A stretch of 64,000 bases of DNA from an uncultured Victivallales bacterium (GCA_944390735.1 CALXRL010000030.1:1-64000), one strand, 5' to 3'; counted from the stretch's first letter, positions 18,028 through 27,235 are shown. Notes: generated by a model from the letters alone, not told the origin. A program made the numbers and translations.

Positions 18028-18765
18028 ATGATGAGTTCCTGGAAAAATGTTTCGATTGTCATAGCGGCGATCAATGAAACGTTCTCGCTGAAGAAAACGG
18101 TGGATGTGATTTTAGAGACGTGCAAAAAAGAGGATTTGTGCGAGATTTTTATTGTGCTCTGCAAAAAGACCACGCCGGAATGTGTGAAGGTTGCGGAGGA
18201 GATCCGGGACAGCAACTGCGGGGTGCCGGTGACGATTTATTATCAGAAGAAACCGTTTGTCGGGCCTGCGTATCAGGAGGCGTTTGAGCTGGTGAAGGGG
18301 TCGCATCTGATTATGATGTCGGCGGATCTGGAGACGCCGCCGGAGCTGGTGCAGCAGTATATTGAGATAGAGAAGAAGAATCCGGACAAGATTGTGACTT
18401 CGTCCCGCTGGATCAAGGGCGGCGGATTCGAGGGATATTCCAAGATCAAGTGGCTGTGCAACTATTTCTTTCAGAAGATTATGGGGATTCTGTTCCGGAG
18501 CCGGAACACGGATATGACGTATGGATATCGGATTTTCCCGACCGATCTGATGCGTTCGATCCGCTGGGAGGAGACGCGGCATCCGTTCTTCCTGGAAACG
18601 GCGCTGAAGCCGTTGAAACTGGGAGTGGAACTCATTGAGATTCCTGCCCAATGGAAACCGCGCCAGGAGGGGGAATCGGTGAACGGATTTTTTGCGAATT
18701 TTGCATACTTCAAGACAGCGTTTCGTATTCGGAAAATGTCAAGGGAAGAGATCCTGAAAAAATGA
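18028..18765 (+). CDS. GtrB-like polyprenyl-phosphate glycosyltransferase (GT2), no membrane anchor
   Basis: A 245-residue GT2 enzyme with AAGGAGAG directly before the start. It resembles dolichol-phosphate mannosyltransferase and GtrB: VSIVIAAINETFSLKKTVD, then MMSADLETPPELV as the acidic metal site, SRWIKGGGFEGYSK and TDMTYGYRIFP. Such enzymes load one sugar onto undecaprenyl phosphate on the cytoplasmic face. The usual two C-terminal membrane helices of GtrB are missing; the protein ends in a basic tail. It overlaps the next gene, which starts with a GtrA domain, by ATGA, so the pair reconstitutes a gtrB-gtrA cassette for adding a side-branch sugar in the periplasm. Confidence 0.85.
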   Translation: MMSSWKNVSIVIAAINETFSLKKTVDVILETCKKEDLCEIFIVLCKKTTPECVKVAEEIRDSNCGVPVTIYYQKKPFVGPAYQEAFELVKGSHLIMMSADLETPPELVQQYIEIEKKNPDKIVTSSRWIKGGGFEGYSKIKWLCNYFFQKIMGILFRSRNTDMTYGYRIFPTDLMRSIRWEETRHPFFLETALKPLKLGVELIEIPAQWKPRQEGESVNGFFANFAYFKTAFRIRKMSREEILKK

Positions 18766-21614
18766 AATCCTCGATTTTTTCCGTATCCGGGATCAAGGAG
18801 CTTGTGCTTCGTTACCGGGAGATCCTCCTTTATCTGATTGTCGGGGTGATTACGACGGTGATCAATGGTGCGGTCTACTGGATCTGCACCAGTTTATTGA
18901 AGATGGCGAATGTGCCGGGAACGATTGTCGCATGGGTAATTGCAGTTCTGTTTGCTTTTTTTGCGAACAAGATCTGGGTGTTTGAAAGTCGTTCGATGAG
19001 ACTGGCTCTGGTGCTGAAAGAGATGGTTCAGTTTGTGGGGTGCCGTCTCGGGACCGGGGTTCTGGATGTGGGGATCATGTATGTTTCGGTGGATCTTTGG
19101 GGCTGGAACGGGCTTCTGATGAAGCTGATTTCCGATTTTGTCGTGACACTCGTTAATTTTGTCGCAAGTAAATTTTTCATTTTCAGAAAAGAGAAAACTT
19201 CAGAAGAACCTTGTAAAATAAAAAAAGGAGAAATTAACGTTTCTATTACAGAAGACCGAGGTTGGGCCGTTCATTCCTTTTACATTTTTGCTGTATTGCC
19301 TTTTTTCCTCCTGGCTTCCTATTTTGTATGGATAATCGCCAGTTTTTCCGGTTTTATTTTTGGTAATTCCAGGTTATTTACGCATTTTATCCCGAATGGC
19401 AGTAAATTAATCTTTCCATTATTTTGGGGTGGAACTGCTTCTTCATGGATCCGCGGTGCAAGATTTTGGCCTCTTTATCAGCAGGAATATAACATTCTTT
19501 CTTTCTTTGAAAAATTTCGGATTCCCGAAAATATGGCAGAAGGACTTTATTTTATCAATAATGTTATCTGGATATTGTTTTCTGTCGCGTTTTTCCTTTT
19601 TTTATATGTTATTGTTCGTTATTCCAAAGGCAAAGGGGAAGAGATAAAATGGTATATGTGGTTGGCGCTTCCTCTTAGTTTGCTCTGCCTTCTATTCCAG
19701 TTTCCTTTTATTTTTTATTTTCTGGAGCCGATCTATGCTGAAAAAATGACAGTTTTGCTTTTGTCTGTTTTTGGTGCAGCTTATTATGCGGCTTTAAAAA
19801 CAAATAAGAGCTGGTTGTTTTGTATTGCAGCCGTAGCGGCTTGTCTTGCAACATATTATAAAGAGGCTAATTTCATTTTTTTCATGGGGATTGCTTGTTT
19901 TTTGCTCCTTTTTGGTTGGAAATCGGTATCTAGAAAGCACTTTTATTTTTTAACATTTCTGCTTCTGAACAGTTGCCTTTTTTTGATTTTGTATTATTAT
20001 TGTTCCTATAGTGGGGCAGCCGGCTCATATAATACGGGAAGGTATTATGGCATCTGGTCGAATGTAATTAGGATTCTTCGCCAGAATCCTCTTTTTCTGT
20101 TGTCGTTTCTTCTCGGTTGTGTCCGTTTATTTTTTGTCATAATCAAAAGAGATCGTGCTCATTTATGGGCCGATTCGTTGCTTTTCGCTTCTCTGGCATT
20201 TTTCCTCAGTTACTTTGCATTGAAGTTATTTGCTGAATACTATTTTCTTCCAGCCAATATTTTTTTCCTTGCTGTACTCTTGTATTGGTGCATGCACATA
20301 AAATGGAAATATTGTTTTGGAATTTTCCCTGTTTTATTTATCATTGTTTTGTTCTGTTTCGGCGATAGTGCTTTCAAACATCTCAAGCAACTCCATAAGA
20401 TTCAGGAAAGTGACAGGGAATGTTTGCAGGAAATAACAGAGTTGCTGGGAAAGTCCAAGAAGTTGCATTTCGTTGAAATAGACTCTCCGCTTCCATCTCC
20501 TTATTTTAATGCGTGGAAATCGGCTTGTCTGCAAGAATTTGTCTGGTTTTTCTGTGGAAACTGGCGAAAGGATAGAGGGGGAGCCGGAACAGGTAAAAAT
20601 TCTATAGTTCCGATTCGGATAAAGGATATACCGAAGTATCTGTTTCCTGATGAGATTTTTATAATAGATCGCAGTACAGCGTTATATCCTGAATTGCAAC
20701 CTTTGTATCAGAATATAAAAGATGTTTTTTCTTCTCGAGGTTTCTTCCTTTATAAAAGCTTTTTATCATATGAGTTTTTTGCAAAGGCTGTTCCTCTTTC
20801 TTATCCAGTAAATATCCGGCTGCAAAACGACTCGTCTGTGGCATTATTAGGGTTCGGCATGCCCGAAATGACGGGACGGTGGATCAATGAAAAAGAAGCT
20901 CATATAAAAATTCCATTGAGAACTCCGGAAAGTGATTTATTCTTCTCTTTTGAAGGTTTCCCTTTCCTGTATCAAAAGTTTGATCGAAATGAAATGGATA
21001 TATTTATAAATGGAAAGAAGCTTGATACTGTTACTTTTGAGCTTGGCAAGGGATGGCGTAATCAACTTCTTGTACCCGGAGACTTGATTGTTAACGGGAT
21101 TAATGATTTTATGTTCCGTCTCAAGGAATTAAAAAGTCCTTCTGATTTCGGCATGCCGGATATGCGGAAACTGGGATTCTATTTATCCTCAATACAATTA
21201 AAGAAGCTTGCAAATTCTGAAATTGTCATGTCTCAATATTCTGATCTGTCTGGATTCAATGACGCGGAACTCAGCGGTCGTTGGAGTCGAGAGAAAGAAG
21301 TCCATGTGAAATTTTTCGCGGGCAAAGTTGCGAGGGACTTAATTTGTTCCATTGAAGGCTTTCCTTTTTTACATGAGAAATTTTCCCGCAACGAAATGTC
21401 TGTTTACCTGAATGGGAAGAAAGTGGAGAAAGTTGTGTTTGAACTTGGGAAATCTTGGAATAACCAGGTTCGTTTTCCCAAGGAACTGATTCGAGAGGGT
21501 CGCAATGACATCATGTTCCTCTTCAAAGAGGTAAAGAGTCCTTTTGATTTCGGCATGCCGGATATGCGGAAACTGGGATTCTTTTTCAAAAAGATAAGAA
21601 TAGAGGAAGAATGA
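18762..21614 (+). CDS. GtrA-domain / polytopic glycosyltransferase-like membrane protein with two C-terminal beta repeats
   Basis: A 950-residue three-part protein, start ATG at 18762 overlapping the upstream stop. Residues about 17-143 are a GtrA-like four-helix domain (YLIVGVITTVINGAVYW ... FVASKFFIFRKEK), the proposed flippase for undecaprenyl-phosphate-sugar. Residues about 165-610 are a second membrane region with about ten spans and a long loop after span 1, resembling GT-C or GtrC-type periplasmic glycosyltransferases. Residues about 690-818 and 827-950 are two copies of the beta domain also found in the GT2 gene at 7507-9267 and in the next gene. The two copies share an identical 37-base stretch. 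From about 19,200 onward the DNA is clearly more AT-rich than the flanks. Function inferred: flip and transfer of a branch sugar. Confidence 0.8.
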   Translation: MKSSIFSVSGIKELVLRYREILLYLIVGVITTVINGAVYWICTSLLKMANVPGTIVAWVIAVLFAFFANKIWVFESRSMRLALVLKEMVQFVGCRLGTGVLDVGIMYVSVDLWGWNGLLMKLISDFVVTLVNFVASKFFIFRKEKTSEEPCKIKKGEINVSITEDRGWAVHSFYIFAVLPFFLLASYFVWIIASFSGFIFGNSRLFTHFIPNGSKLIFPLFWGGTASSWIRGARFWPLYQQEYNILSFFEKFRIPENMAEGLYFINNVIWILFSVAFFLFLYVIVRYSKGKGEEIKWYMWLALPLSLLCLLFQFPFIFYFLEPIYAEKMTVLLLSVFGAAYYAALKTNKSWLFCIAAVAACLATYYKEANFIFFMGIACFLLLFGWKSVSRKHFYFLTFLLLNSCLFLILYYYCSYSGAAGSYNTGRYYGIWSNVIRILRQNPLFLLSFLLGCVRLFFVIIKRDRAHLWADSLLFASLAFFLSYFALKLFAEYYFLPANIFFLAVLLYWCMHIKWKYCFGIFPVLFIIVLFCFGDSAFKHLKQLHKIQESDRECLQEITELLGKSKKLHFVEIDSPLPSPYFNAWKSACLQEFVWFFCGNWRKDRGGAGTGKNSIVPIRIKDIPKYLFPDEIFIIDRSTALYPELQPLYQNIKDVFSSRGFFLYKSFLSYEFFAKAVPLSYPVNIRLQNDSSVALLGFGMPEMTGRWINEKEAHIKIPLRTPESDLFFSFEGFPFLYQKFDRNEMDIFINGKKLDTVTFELGKGWRNQLLVPGDLIVNGINDFMFRLKELKSPSDFGMPDMRKLGFYLSSIQLKKLANSEIVMSQYSDLSGFNDAELSGRWSREKEVHVKFFAGKVARDLICSIEGFPFLHEKFSRNEMSVYLNGKKVEKVVFELGKSWNNQVRFPKELIREGRNDIMFLFKEVKSPFDFGMPDMRKLGFFFKKIRIEEE
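21144..21582 (+). repeat. Identical 37-bp direct repeat inside the GtrA-fusion gene
   Basis: Bases 21144-21180 and 21546-21582 are identical over 37 bp and lie 402 bp apart, encoding the FGMPDMRKLGF end of each beta-domain copy. The rest of the two copies is clearly more diverged, so this looks like recent local gene conversion or strong selection on this motif. Confidence 0.9.
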
Positions 21615-21625
21615 GTTGAGCCTCA

Positions 21626-21775
21626 ATGGACTTCGACAATACTTTTAAAAGCATCATGTTTATGTTGTTTGGAAACGAGCCCCGCTTTCATGATGACTTT
21701 AGAGCGGATGGGAATGTGATGAAAAGCCGTATTTGGGTCGATGAAGTTGATTTGAAAAAAATACGGGATTTCTGA
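21626..21775 (+). CDS. Short orphan reading frame (49 residues), possible gene remnant
   Basis: Between the two giant membrane protein genes is one ATG-started frame of 49 codons. It begins MDFDNTFKSIMFML and ends in VDLKKIRDF. The first half is hydrophobic and the second polar and charged. No ribosome-binding site of quality is seen and no family is recognised. It sits in the AT-rich segment of the locus, 11 bases after the preceding stop, so it may be the tail of a gene lost by recombination. Confidence 0.3.
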   Translation: MDFDNTFKSIMFMLFGNEPRFHDDFRADGNVMKSRIWVDEVDLKKIRDF

Positions 21776-21867
21776 TCACCTCTCCGAATCATATTTTTAT
21801 TTTGAGAGATCATACGGACTTCATGCTGGGATGTATGAAAAAAGCTAATTCGGGAGGAATACGGACG

Positions 21868-24294
21868 ATGAGATGGATTGATTTAATGGGATCTTTTTCT
21901 CATTTATACAGGGAAAAACAGGATGCTCTGTTTTCTTTCTGCCTGCAGAAAAAAACGCAGAAAATAATTTTTTTCTTGTTTCTTCTGTTTGTTGCAGCTT
22001 TCTGTTGTCGACAGGCCGTCAGATCTCCTTTCTGGGGATGTGATGCTCCTGAATATTTTATCATGCAGAGGGGGGCTGAACAGACTTTCTCCCCGAAGAT
22101 TCCTTTGGATGCGGTTCAGGATGCGTGCAAGGAAATGCCGGAAACACTCCGTTATGCTTATCCTCCTCCGTCTTTTCCGAACAGTACCGGAGGTGGAAAT
22201 GCCGGTATTACCTTATACCAGGGCAAGGCCTATGCCTATCACAGTATGCTTTATCCCATTTTCACAGTACCTGTCAAATGGATTGCCGGAATATTCGGGA
22301 AAGAAGCCGCAGTCAGTTTCGTCTGGGCAAATGCTTTTTTCCTTTTTTCCCTTATTGTCGCAGTTTTACTGTGGATGCCTCTTCCATTTTATGAGCGGTT
22401 ATTGCTTTCATTGTTATTCCTGTATTCACCCGGAGTCACGGTTTATCTGCCATGGATTCATCCGGAAATTTTTCTGCTGACAGGATTGGGGCTTTCCATG
22501 ATCCTCTATTGCAGAGGATGGTATAAAACGGCAATTTTGGTGGGAGCTCTTGCTTCCTGGACAAATACAGCGGCTTCGCTTCTTCCTTTTTTCATGGGCC
22601 TTTATTATTTGTATGTCTTAATCCGAGAATGGAAAACCACCGGAAAAATTCCATGGAAAAATGGAGTTCTAGCTTTTTTTGCCGGTTTTGTTGTCTTATT
22701 GCCGATGATTTACACAAAAGTTGTTTTTGGAGAATGGAGCCTGGTCAAGGATGCAATTCGAAAAGATTATATTTCCTTTGCCCGGGTTTTTGATCTGTGG
22801 TTCGGATTGGATCAGGGGTTGTTTCTGGTGTCTTTTCTACTGCCCTTCCTTTTTATCGGGGCCGTCTGTTATTGCGTAAAAAACAGAAATTGGAAGATGC
22901 TGTCCATTGCGGCTGCAGCGGTTTTGCTGACGGTCGGAGTCAGTGCCAATGTGATTTCGCACACCGGGGTCGGAATTTCGCGTTACTTGAGCTGGATTTT
23001 TGTCCCGGTGATATTTGTTTGTTTCAGTTTATACAAAGTACGGTTTTTTCCGTATCTCCTGGGAATTCTGTTTTTATCTCTTTTGCTGCAGCAGAACTAT
23101 CTTTGGGGAACGGATGATTTTTCTCACAACAGACTGGCGAGAAAAGTTTTGGAAAACTATCCGGCATTGTACAACCCTTCGGAGGATATTTTTATTCTGA
23201 AGAATTGTCCGAAACGCTGTTACTGCTGGTTTTTCTGCCATCCCAGGACGGTTGATCCTTATCCTCATTTTACGGATTCCGAGGGGCGGGTCAGAAAAAT
23301 CATGCTGACGAACCGTGGATGTTTTGTCCCCATTCTGGATGAGTTCAACTGTCAGACGCAGGAGGAGCGGGATTTCCTGTTGACTTCGCTGGAGGCGTTC
23401 AAGAAAAGTGGAAAATGGTGCAGGTACATCAATATTCCATCCGCCATGAATATTTCCTCCAGGCCTGTCTGGATGAAGAAACTCTCTTTGCCGGTTGCCC
23501 TTCCTTTGGATGAAAGAATCGTGTGCCGGGGTTTTTATGATCTAGAAGCATCCGGACGCTGGATGGGAGAATCGACTGCAAAAATTCTTGTGCCGGTTTC
23601 TCCGCAGAAGCAAGGGGTTTTTTTGAAGTTCAAAGGATGGGCGTTCCTTCATAAGGCGCTGCCGGAACAGACGTTGAAGATTTCCTCCCACGGTCGCATT
23701 TTGTATGAATGGACGCAGTCTCTGACTTCATTGCAGGAATGCCGGTTTTTTTTTCTGCCGCAGGAACTGATGAAAAACGGGTTTATTGAACTGGATTTGG
23801 CCTTGGAAAAACCTTTGACTGTTCCCAAAGATTACGGCGTTTCCGAAGACTTACGGAAATTAGGATTTTTTCTGCAGTCCATGGAAATTATCCCGGCAAA
23901 AATCCTTTTTGACACCAGTTCAGAAATGAAATTTTATCAGCGGATTGCCGGATTTCATGTCCCGGAAGGAACTGGAATCTGGAGCATCAGTCAACTTGCG
24001 GCTGTTGAACTGATGCCTGCTGTCAGTGGAAAGGTGAAACTTGTATTTCAAATTATGACGGTTCCTTCTGTCAAGACGGTGAGAGTTTTTTACAAAGGGA
24101 AATCCATTTCCCAGTGGAAAATCAGGGGGCCTCAGGAAGTGACTCAGGAAATTACTCTGGAGCTGCCTGCGGTCACCGCATCCATTCCGCTGTCCTTTTT
24201 GCCGTTGGATCCGATGATCCCGGGAAAGGTATATAAAGGAAACAACGATTTCCGCAATCTGGGGGTCCGCTTGTTATCGGTGGAATATCGTTGA
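21868..24294 (+). CDS. Polytopic GT-C-like membrane protein with two C-terminal beta repeats
   Basis: An 808-residue protein; the ATG at 21868 follows GGGAGG by ten bases, and frames open upstream to a TTG at 21802. The first membrane span (about 29-50) is followed by a long periplasmic loop with acidic residues (WGCDAPEYFI), as in GT-C glycosyltransferases that use polyprenyl-phosphate sugars. About ten more spans follow to residue 415. A soluble segment (about 420-540) leads to two beta-domain copies at about 551-676 and 689-808, each with the GFxxxEGxGxW opening and the last with DFRNLGVRLLS. The architecture mirrors the preceding gene minus GtrA. Likely an external glycosyltransferase acting on the same polysaccharide; substrate unknown. 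Confidence 0.75.
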   Translation: MRWIDLMGSFSHLYREKQDALFSFCLQKKTQKIIFFLFLLFVAAFCCRQAVRSPFWGCDAPEYFIMQRGAEQTFSPKIPLDAVQDACKEMPETLRYAYPPPSFPNSTGGGNAGITLYQGKAYAYHSMLYPIFTVPVKWIAGIFGKEAAVSFVWANAFFLFSLIVAVLLWMPLPFYERLLLSLLFLYSPGVTVYLPWIHPEIFLLTGLGLSMILYCRGWYKTAILVGALASWTNTAASLLPFFMGLYYLYVLIREWKTTGKIPWKNGVLAFFAGFVVLLPMIYTKVVFGEWSLVKDAIRKDYISFARVFDLWFGLDQGLFLVSFLLPFLFIGAVCYCVKNRNWKMLSIAAAAVLLTVGVSANVISHTGVGISRYLSWIFVPVIFVCFSLYKVRFFPYLLGILFLSLLLQQNYLWGTDDFSHNRLARKVLENYPALYNPSEDIFILKNCPKRCYCWFFCHPRTVDPYPHFTDSEGRVRKIMLTNRGCFVPILDEFNCQTQEERDFLLTSLEAFKKSGKWCRYINIPSAMNISSRPVWMKKLSLPVALPLDERIVCRGFYDLEASGRWMGESTAKILVPVSPQKQGVFLKFKGWAFLHKALPEQTLKISSHGRILYEWTQSLTSLQECRFFFLPQELMKNGFIELDLALEKPLTVPKDYGVSEDLRKLGFFLQSMEIIPAKILFDTSSEMKFYQRIAGFHVPEGTGIWSISQLAAVELMPAVSGKVKLVFQIMTVPSVKTVRVFYKGKSISQWKIRGPQEVTQEITLELPAVTASIPLSFLPLDPMIPGKVYKGNNDFRNLGVRLLSVEYR

Positions 24295-24401
24295 GGAAAG
24301 TGTGCCGTTTCGAGTGCGCTGTCTCCTTCCTGGATGTGCAGCTGATATTTTGAATGTCGGTGCGTGCTGGAAGAAGAGCTGTTTAACAGAGAGAGGTTTA
24401 C

Positions 24402-25487
24402 ATGGAAAGTTTGGTTTTTGCCGTTGTTATGGCGGGGGGAAAAGGAGAACGCTTCTGGCCCCTCAGCCGTGAAAAACGCCCGAAACAGATGCTGAATCTG
24501 TTCGGCGAAATGTCGTTGATCGAACAGACGGTTATGCGTCTGCAGCTGCTGCTGCCGCTGGAACGCATTCTGATCGTGACCAATCGGAACTATGTGGAGC
24601 AGATCCGGAATCTTCTGCCTCAGCTCCCCGCGCAAAACGTCATCGGCGAGCCGATGGGCCGCGATACCGCTCCGTGTGTCGCTCTCGCCGCGGGCATCGT
24701 CAAGGCCAGGGCGGGCTCCCGGGATGCGGTGATGCTGCTTCTCCCGTCCGACCATTGCATCGTGAATGTCAATGCTCTGATCCGCGATCTCCGGACCGCC
24801 TCCGAGCTGACCCGTATTTCGGATTCCATCGTCACCATCGGCATCAAACCGGATTTCCCGAGTCCGGACTACGGCTATATCGAATGCGGAGAGCCCATCG
24901 GCGGCACCGGGGCGTTCCGGGTGCGCCGATTCCGGGAAAAACCGGATCGGAACACGGCGGAAGAGTTTTTGCGGTCCGGCAATTTCCTCTGGAACAGCGG
25001 CATGTTCGCGTGGCGCGTTTCAACGATCCTTTCGGAAATGGAAAAGAACGCTCCGGAACTGGCGGAGCTTGCGGACCATATTTCCGACGCCGCGGATCGT
25101 GCCGATTTCTCCGAGCTTCTGCGCCGCGAATATGAAAACGCTCCGAAGATCTCCATCGACTACGCGGTCATGGAGAAAAGCTCGAATATTCTGGTCATTT
25201 CCGCCACCTTCGACTGGGATGACATTGGAAACTGGACTGCCCTGCGCAATCATCTTCCCGCGGAAGAGGCAAACAACATTGTGCATGGAAACGCGGAGCT
25301 TCTCGGCTGCCGCGACTGCATCGTCTATTCCGACGGCGACCATCTGGTTTCCGGCATTGATCTCGACGGGCTGGTCATTATCCGGACCGAGGATGTCACT
25401 CTTGTCTGCAAGGACACCTCCACCGCGCGGATCAAGGAGCTTCTGAAGAAGATTTCCCTGAAGGAGAAATTTCTGAAGCATCTCTGA
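24402..25487 (+). CDS. manC: Mannose-1-phosphate guanylyltransferase
   Basis: A 361-residue enzyme (EC 2.7.7.13) that makes GDP-mannose from GTP and mannose-1-phosphate. It has the pyrophosphorylase signature MAGGKGERFWPLSREKRPKQ at the N terminus, the EPMGRDTAPCVALAA motif, the LLPSDH metal site and FREKPD further on. It lacks the C-terminal phosphomannose-isomerase domain of long ManC/AlgA forms. RBS GAGAGAGG precedes the ATG. It is the last gene of the right O-antigen arm and implies GDP-mannose, or sugars derived from it, in the glycan. A weak hairpin (25516-25532) lies between it and the convergent nnr gene. Confidence 0.92.
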   Translation: MESLVFAVVMAGGKGERFWPLSREKRPKQMLNLFGEMSLIEQTVMRLQLLLPLERILIVTNRNYVEQIRNLLPQLPAQNVIGEPMGRDTAPCVALAAGIVKARAGSRDAVMLLLPSDHCIVNVNALIRDLRTASELTRISDSIVTIGIKPDFPSPDYGYIECGEPIGGTGAFRVRRFREKPDRNTAEEFLRSGNFLWNSGMFAWRVSTILSEMEKNAPELAELADHISDAADRADFSELLRREYENAPKISIDYAVMEKSSNILVISATFDWDDIGNWTALRNHLPAEEANNIVHGNAELLGCRDCIVYSDGDHLVSGIDLDGLVIIRTEDVTLVCKDTSTARIKELLKKISLKEKFLKHL

Positions 25488-25548
25488 GAATCCGGAAATT
25501 CGGCTGCGCCGCTTCAACCGCTCCGGACGGTTTGTTCCTGCGTTCAAG

Positions 25549-27075
25549 TCAGGCGGTGGGAAGAATGCGTTTGAGCGCCTGTGGAATGACGTCGGCAAGA
25601 TCATCCGCGAGAATGCCGCGCGAGCCATAGGGCAGAAGCAGTTCTCCGCAGAGTCCGTGGAGAAACGCTCCCAGACGTGCCGCATCCCAGGCGCAATAAC
25701 CCTGTGCGAGCAGCGCTCCGCAGATGCCGGTCAGCGTATCTCCGCTTCCTGCGGTGGCGAGAGCGGCGCATCCGCTCATATTGATGCAGTAATCCCCCTC
25801 GGGCGAAGCGGTGATGCTGCGGCTGCCCTTCAGAATGACAACCGCTCCCGTGACGTATGCCAGATCAAGTGCCTGTTCAATGCGGTGTTTGCTTCCGTCG
25901 AGACCGAAGGCGGTTTGCAGTCGGGCCATCTCGCCCGGATGGGGGGTCAGAAGAATGCCGTCACGTTTTTCCTTCAGCAGAGCGGGCGTTTCGGCAAGAA
26001 TGTTCAGGGCGTCGGCATCCAGGACCATCGGTTTTCCGGAGGCGATCAGACATTCGAGTACGGGCCGCAGCTCCTCGCGCCGGGTGAGTCCGGGACCGAC
26101 GGCAAGCGCGCGCAAAGGCAGAATCTGCTGTTCCAGCGCGGGAATGGAAACGGAATTGAAGCATCCGAGCGCCCGGTCTTCCACCCGGCGGACGATGAGG
26201 GCTTTCCGGACATTGCAGAGCACTTCGGCGGAAGCGGGAATCAGAACGGTGACGAGCCCCGCGCCGGTCCGGAGCGCGGCCTCGGCGGAGAGAAACGGCG
26301 CGCTTCCGTAGTCGGAGGAGCCTCCCACGATTCCCAGATGGCCCCGTCGGTTCTTATAGGTGTTGAACGGTTCGCGCCGGAGCAGATTTCGCGCGTCCTG
26401 CCTGGTAAAGAGCTCGTAATCGCCGCCGGCCTCCTCCAGACAGCGGTCGGGGATGCCGATGCGCGCTACGACAATTCGACCGGATGCGTTCGGCCCTTTG
26501 CCCACAAGCATTCCGGTCTTGACCGCGGCCATGGTGACGGTCAGATCCGCCGTGACGCAGCAATCCGCGGAACCGTCGTCCGCATTCAGTCCGGAGGGCA
26601 GGTCGATGGAGACCACCGGATTGCGGGAGTCGTTGATGATTCTTATCCAGGTGGCAAAGGGTTCCCGGAGCGCACCCCGGATCCCGGTGCCGAGAAGTCC
26701 GTCGACGAGAACCGCGTTTTCTCCGATGGAATCGGCCGTGAAATCGAACTGAATCTGTTCTTTGAGTTTCTGAGGAAGTTCCTCAAAGGCCTCCGCCGCG
26801 TCACCGGTGAGTTCGTCGGGGCGAGCCGCCATGAACAGCGTGACGGGATACTGCTTTGAAAAAAGCTGTCCGGCTGCGATCAGCGCGTCTCCGCCGTTGT
26901 TCCCCTTTCCGGCAAGAATCATGAATTCCGGATTCCGCATGCCGGAGACAAACCGGAGAATTTCATGCGTGAGCGCGGTTCCCGCATTTTCCATCAGGAC
27001 GATTCCGGGAATCCCGTATTCGTCGATGGTTCTCCGGTCGAGGGCGCGCATCGTTGCCGCGGGAAAGGATTTCAT
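25549..27075 (-). CDS. nnr: Bifunctional NAD(P)H-hydrate epimerase/dehydratase
   Basis: A 508-residue repair enzyme. The N-terminal YjeF domain (about 1-215) epimerises R- to S-NAD(P)HX: IPGIVLMENAG, LAGKGNNGGDAL and SIDLPSGLNADDG are its motifs. The C-terminal ribokinase-like domain (about 230-505) dehydrates S-NAD(P)HX using ADP: GHLGIVGGSSDYGSAP, LTPHPGEMARL and AGSGDTLTGICGALLAQG are all present. The ATG at 27075 has AAGGAG about ten bases upstream. It is divergent from lpxC and convergent with manC, so it forms its own unit. Confidence 0.93.
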   Translation of the reverse strand: MKSFPAATMRALDRRTIDEYGIPGIVLMENAGTALTHEILRFVSGMRNPEFMILAGKGNNGGDALIAAGQLFSKQYPVTLFMAARPDELTGDAAEAFEELPQKLKEQIQFDFTADSIGENAVLVDGLLGTGIRGALREPFATWIRIINDSRNPVVSIDLPSGLNADDGSADCCVTADLTVTMAAVKTGMLVGKGPNASGRIVVARIGIPDRCLEEAGGDYELFTRQDARNLLRREPFNTYKNRRGHLGIVGGSSDYGSAPFLSAEAALRTGAGLVTVLIPASAEVLCNVRKALIVRRVEDRALGCFNSVSIPALEQQILPLRALAVGPGLTRREELRPVLECLIASGKPMVLDADALNILAETPALLKEKRDGILLTPHPGEMARLQTAFGLDGSKHRIEQALDLAYVTGAVVILKGSRSITASPEGDYCINMSGCAALATAGSGDTLTGICGALLAQGYCAWDAARLGAFLHGLCGELLLPYGSRGILADDLADVIPQALKRILPTA

Positions 27076-27121
27076 GAGGCCATATCTCCTTGAACGTGAC
27101 TCGGTTGACTTGATGGGAAAT

Positions 27122-27150
27122 ACAGTACCCCGTCGGAAAAAAAATTGCAA
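27122..27150 (-). promoter_or_regulatory. Probable promoter of nnr
   Basis: Minus strand: TTGCAA (27150-27145), 17 bp including eight T, TACTGT (27127-27122), 47 bases before the start. Confidence 0.5.
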
Positions 27151-27235
27151 ACGGAATCTCCGGCGGATTTGTTTTTTTTCTTTCGCCCCCGCTCCGGAAT
27201 GATTTGATTTTTGGCTGAAAAATATTGGAAAAAAC

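Noticed and set aside
15525..18215. Minus-strand open frame of 896 codons opposite the nucleotidyltransferase, flavoprotein and GtrB-like genes
   Set aside because: Antisense to three genes with clear motifs and ribosome-binding sites.
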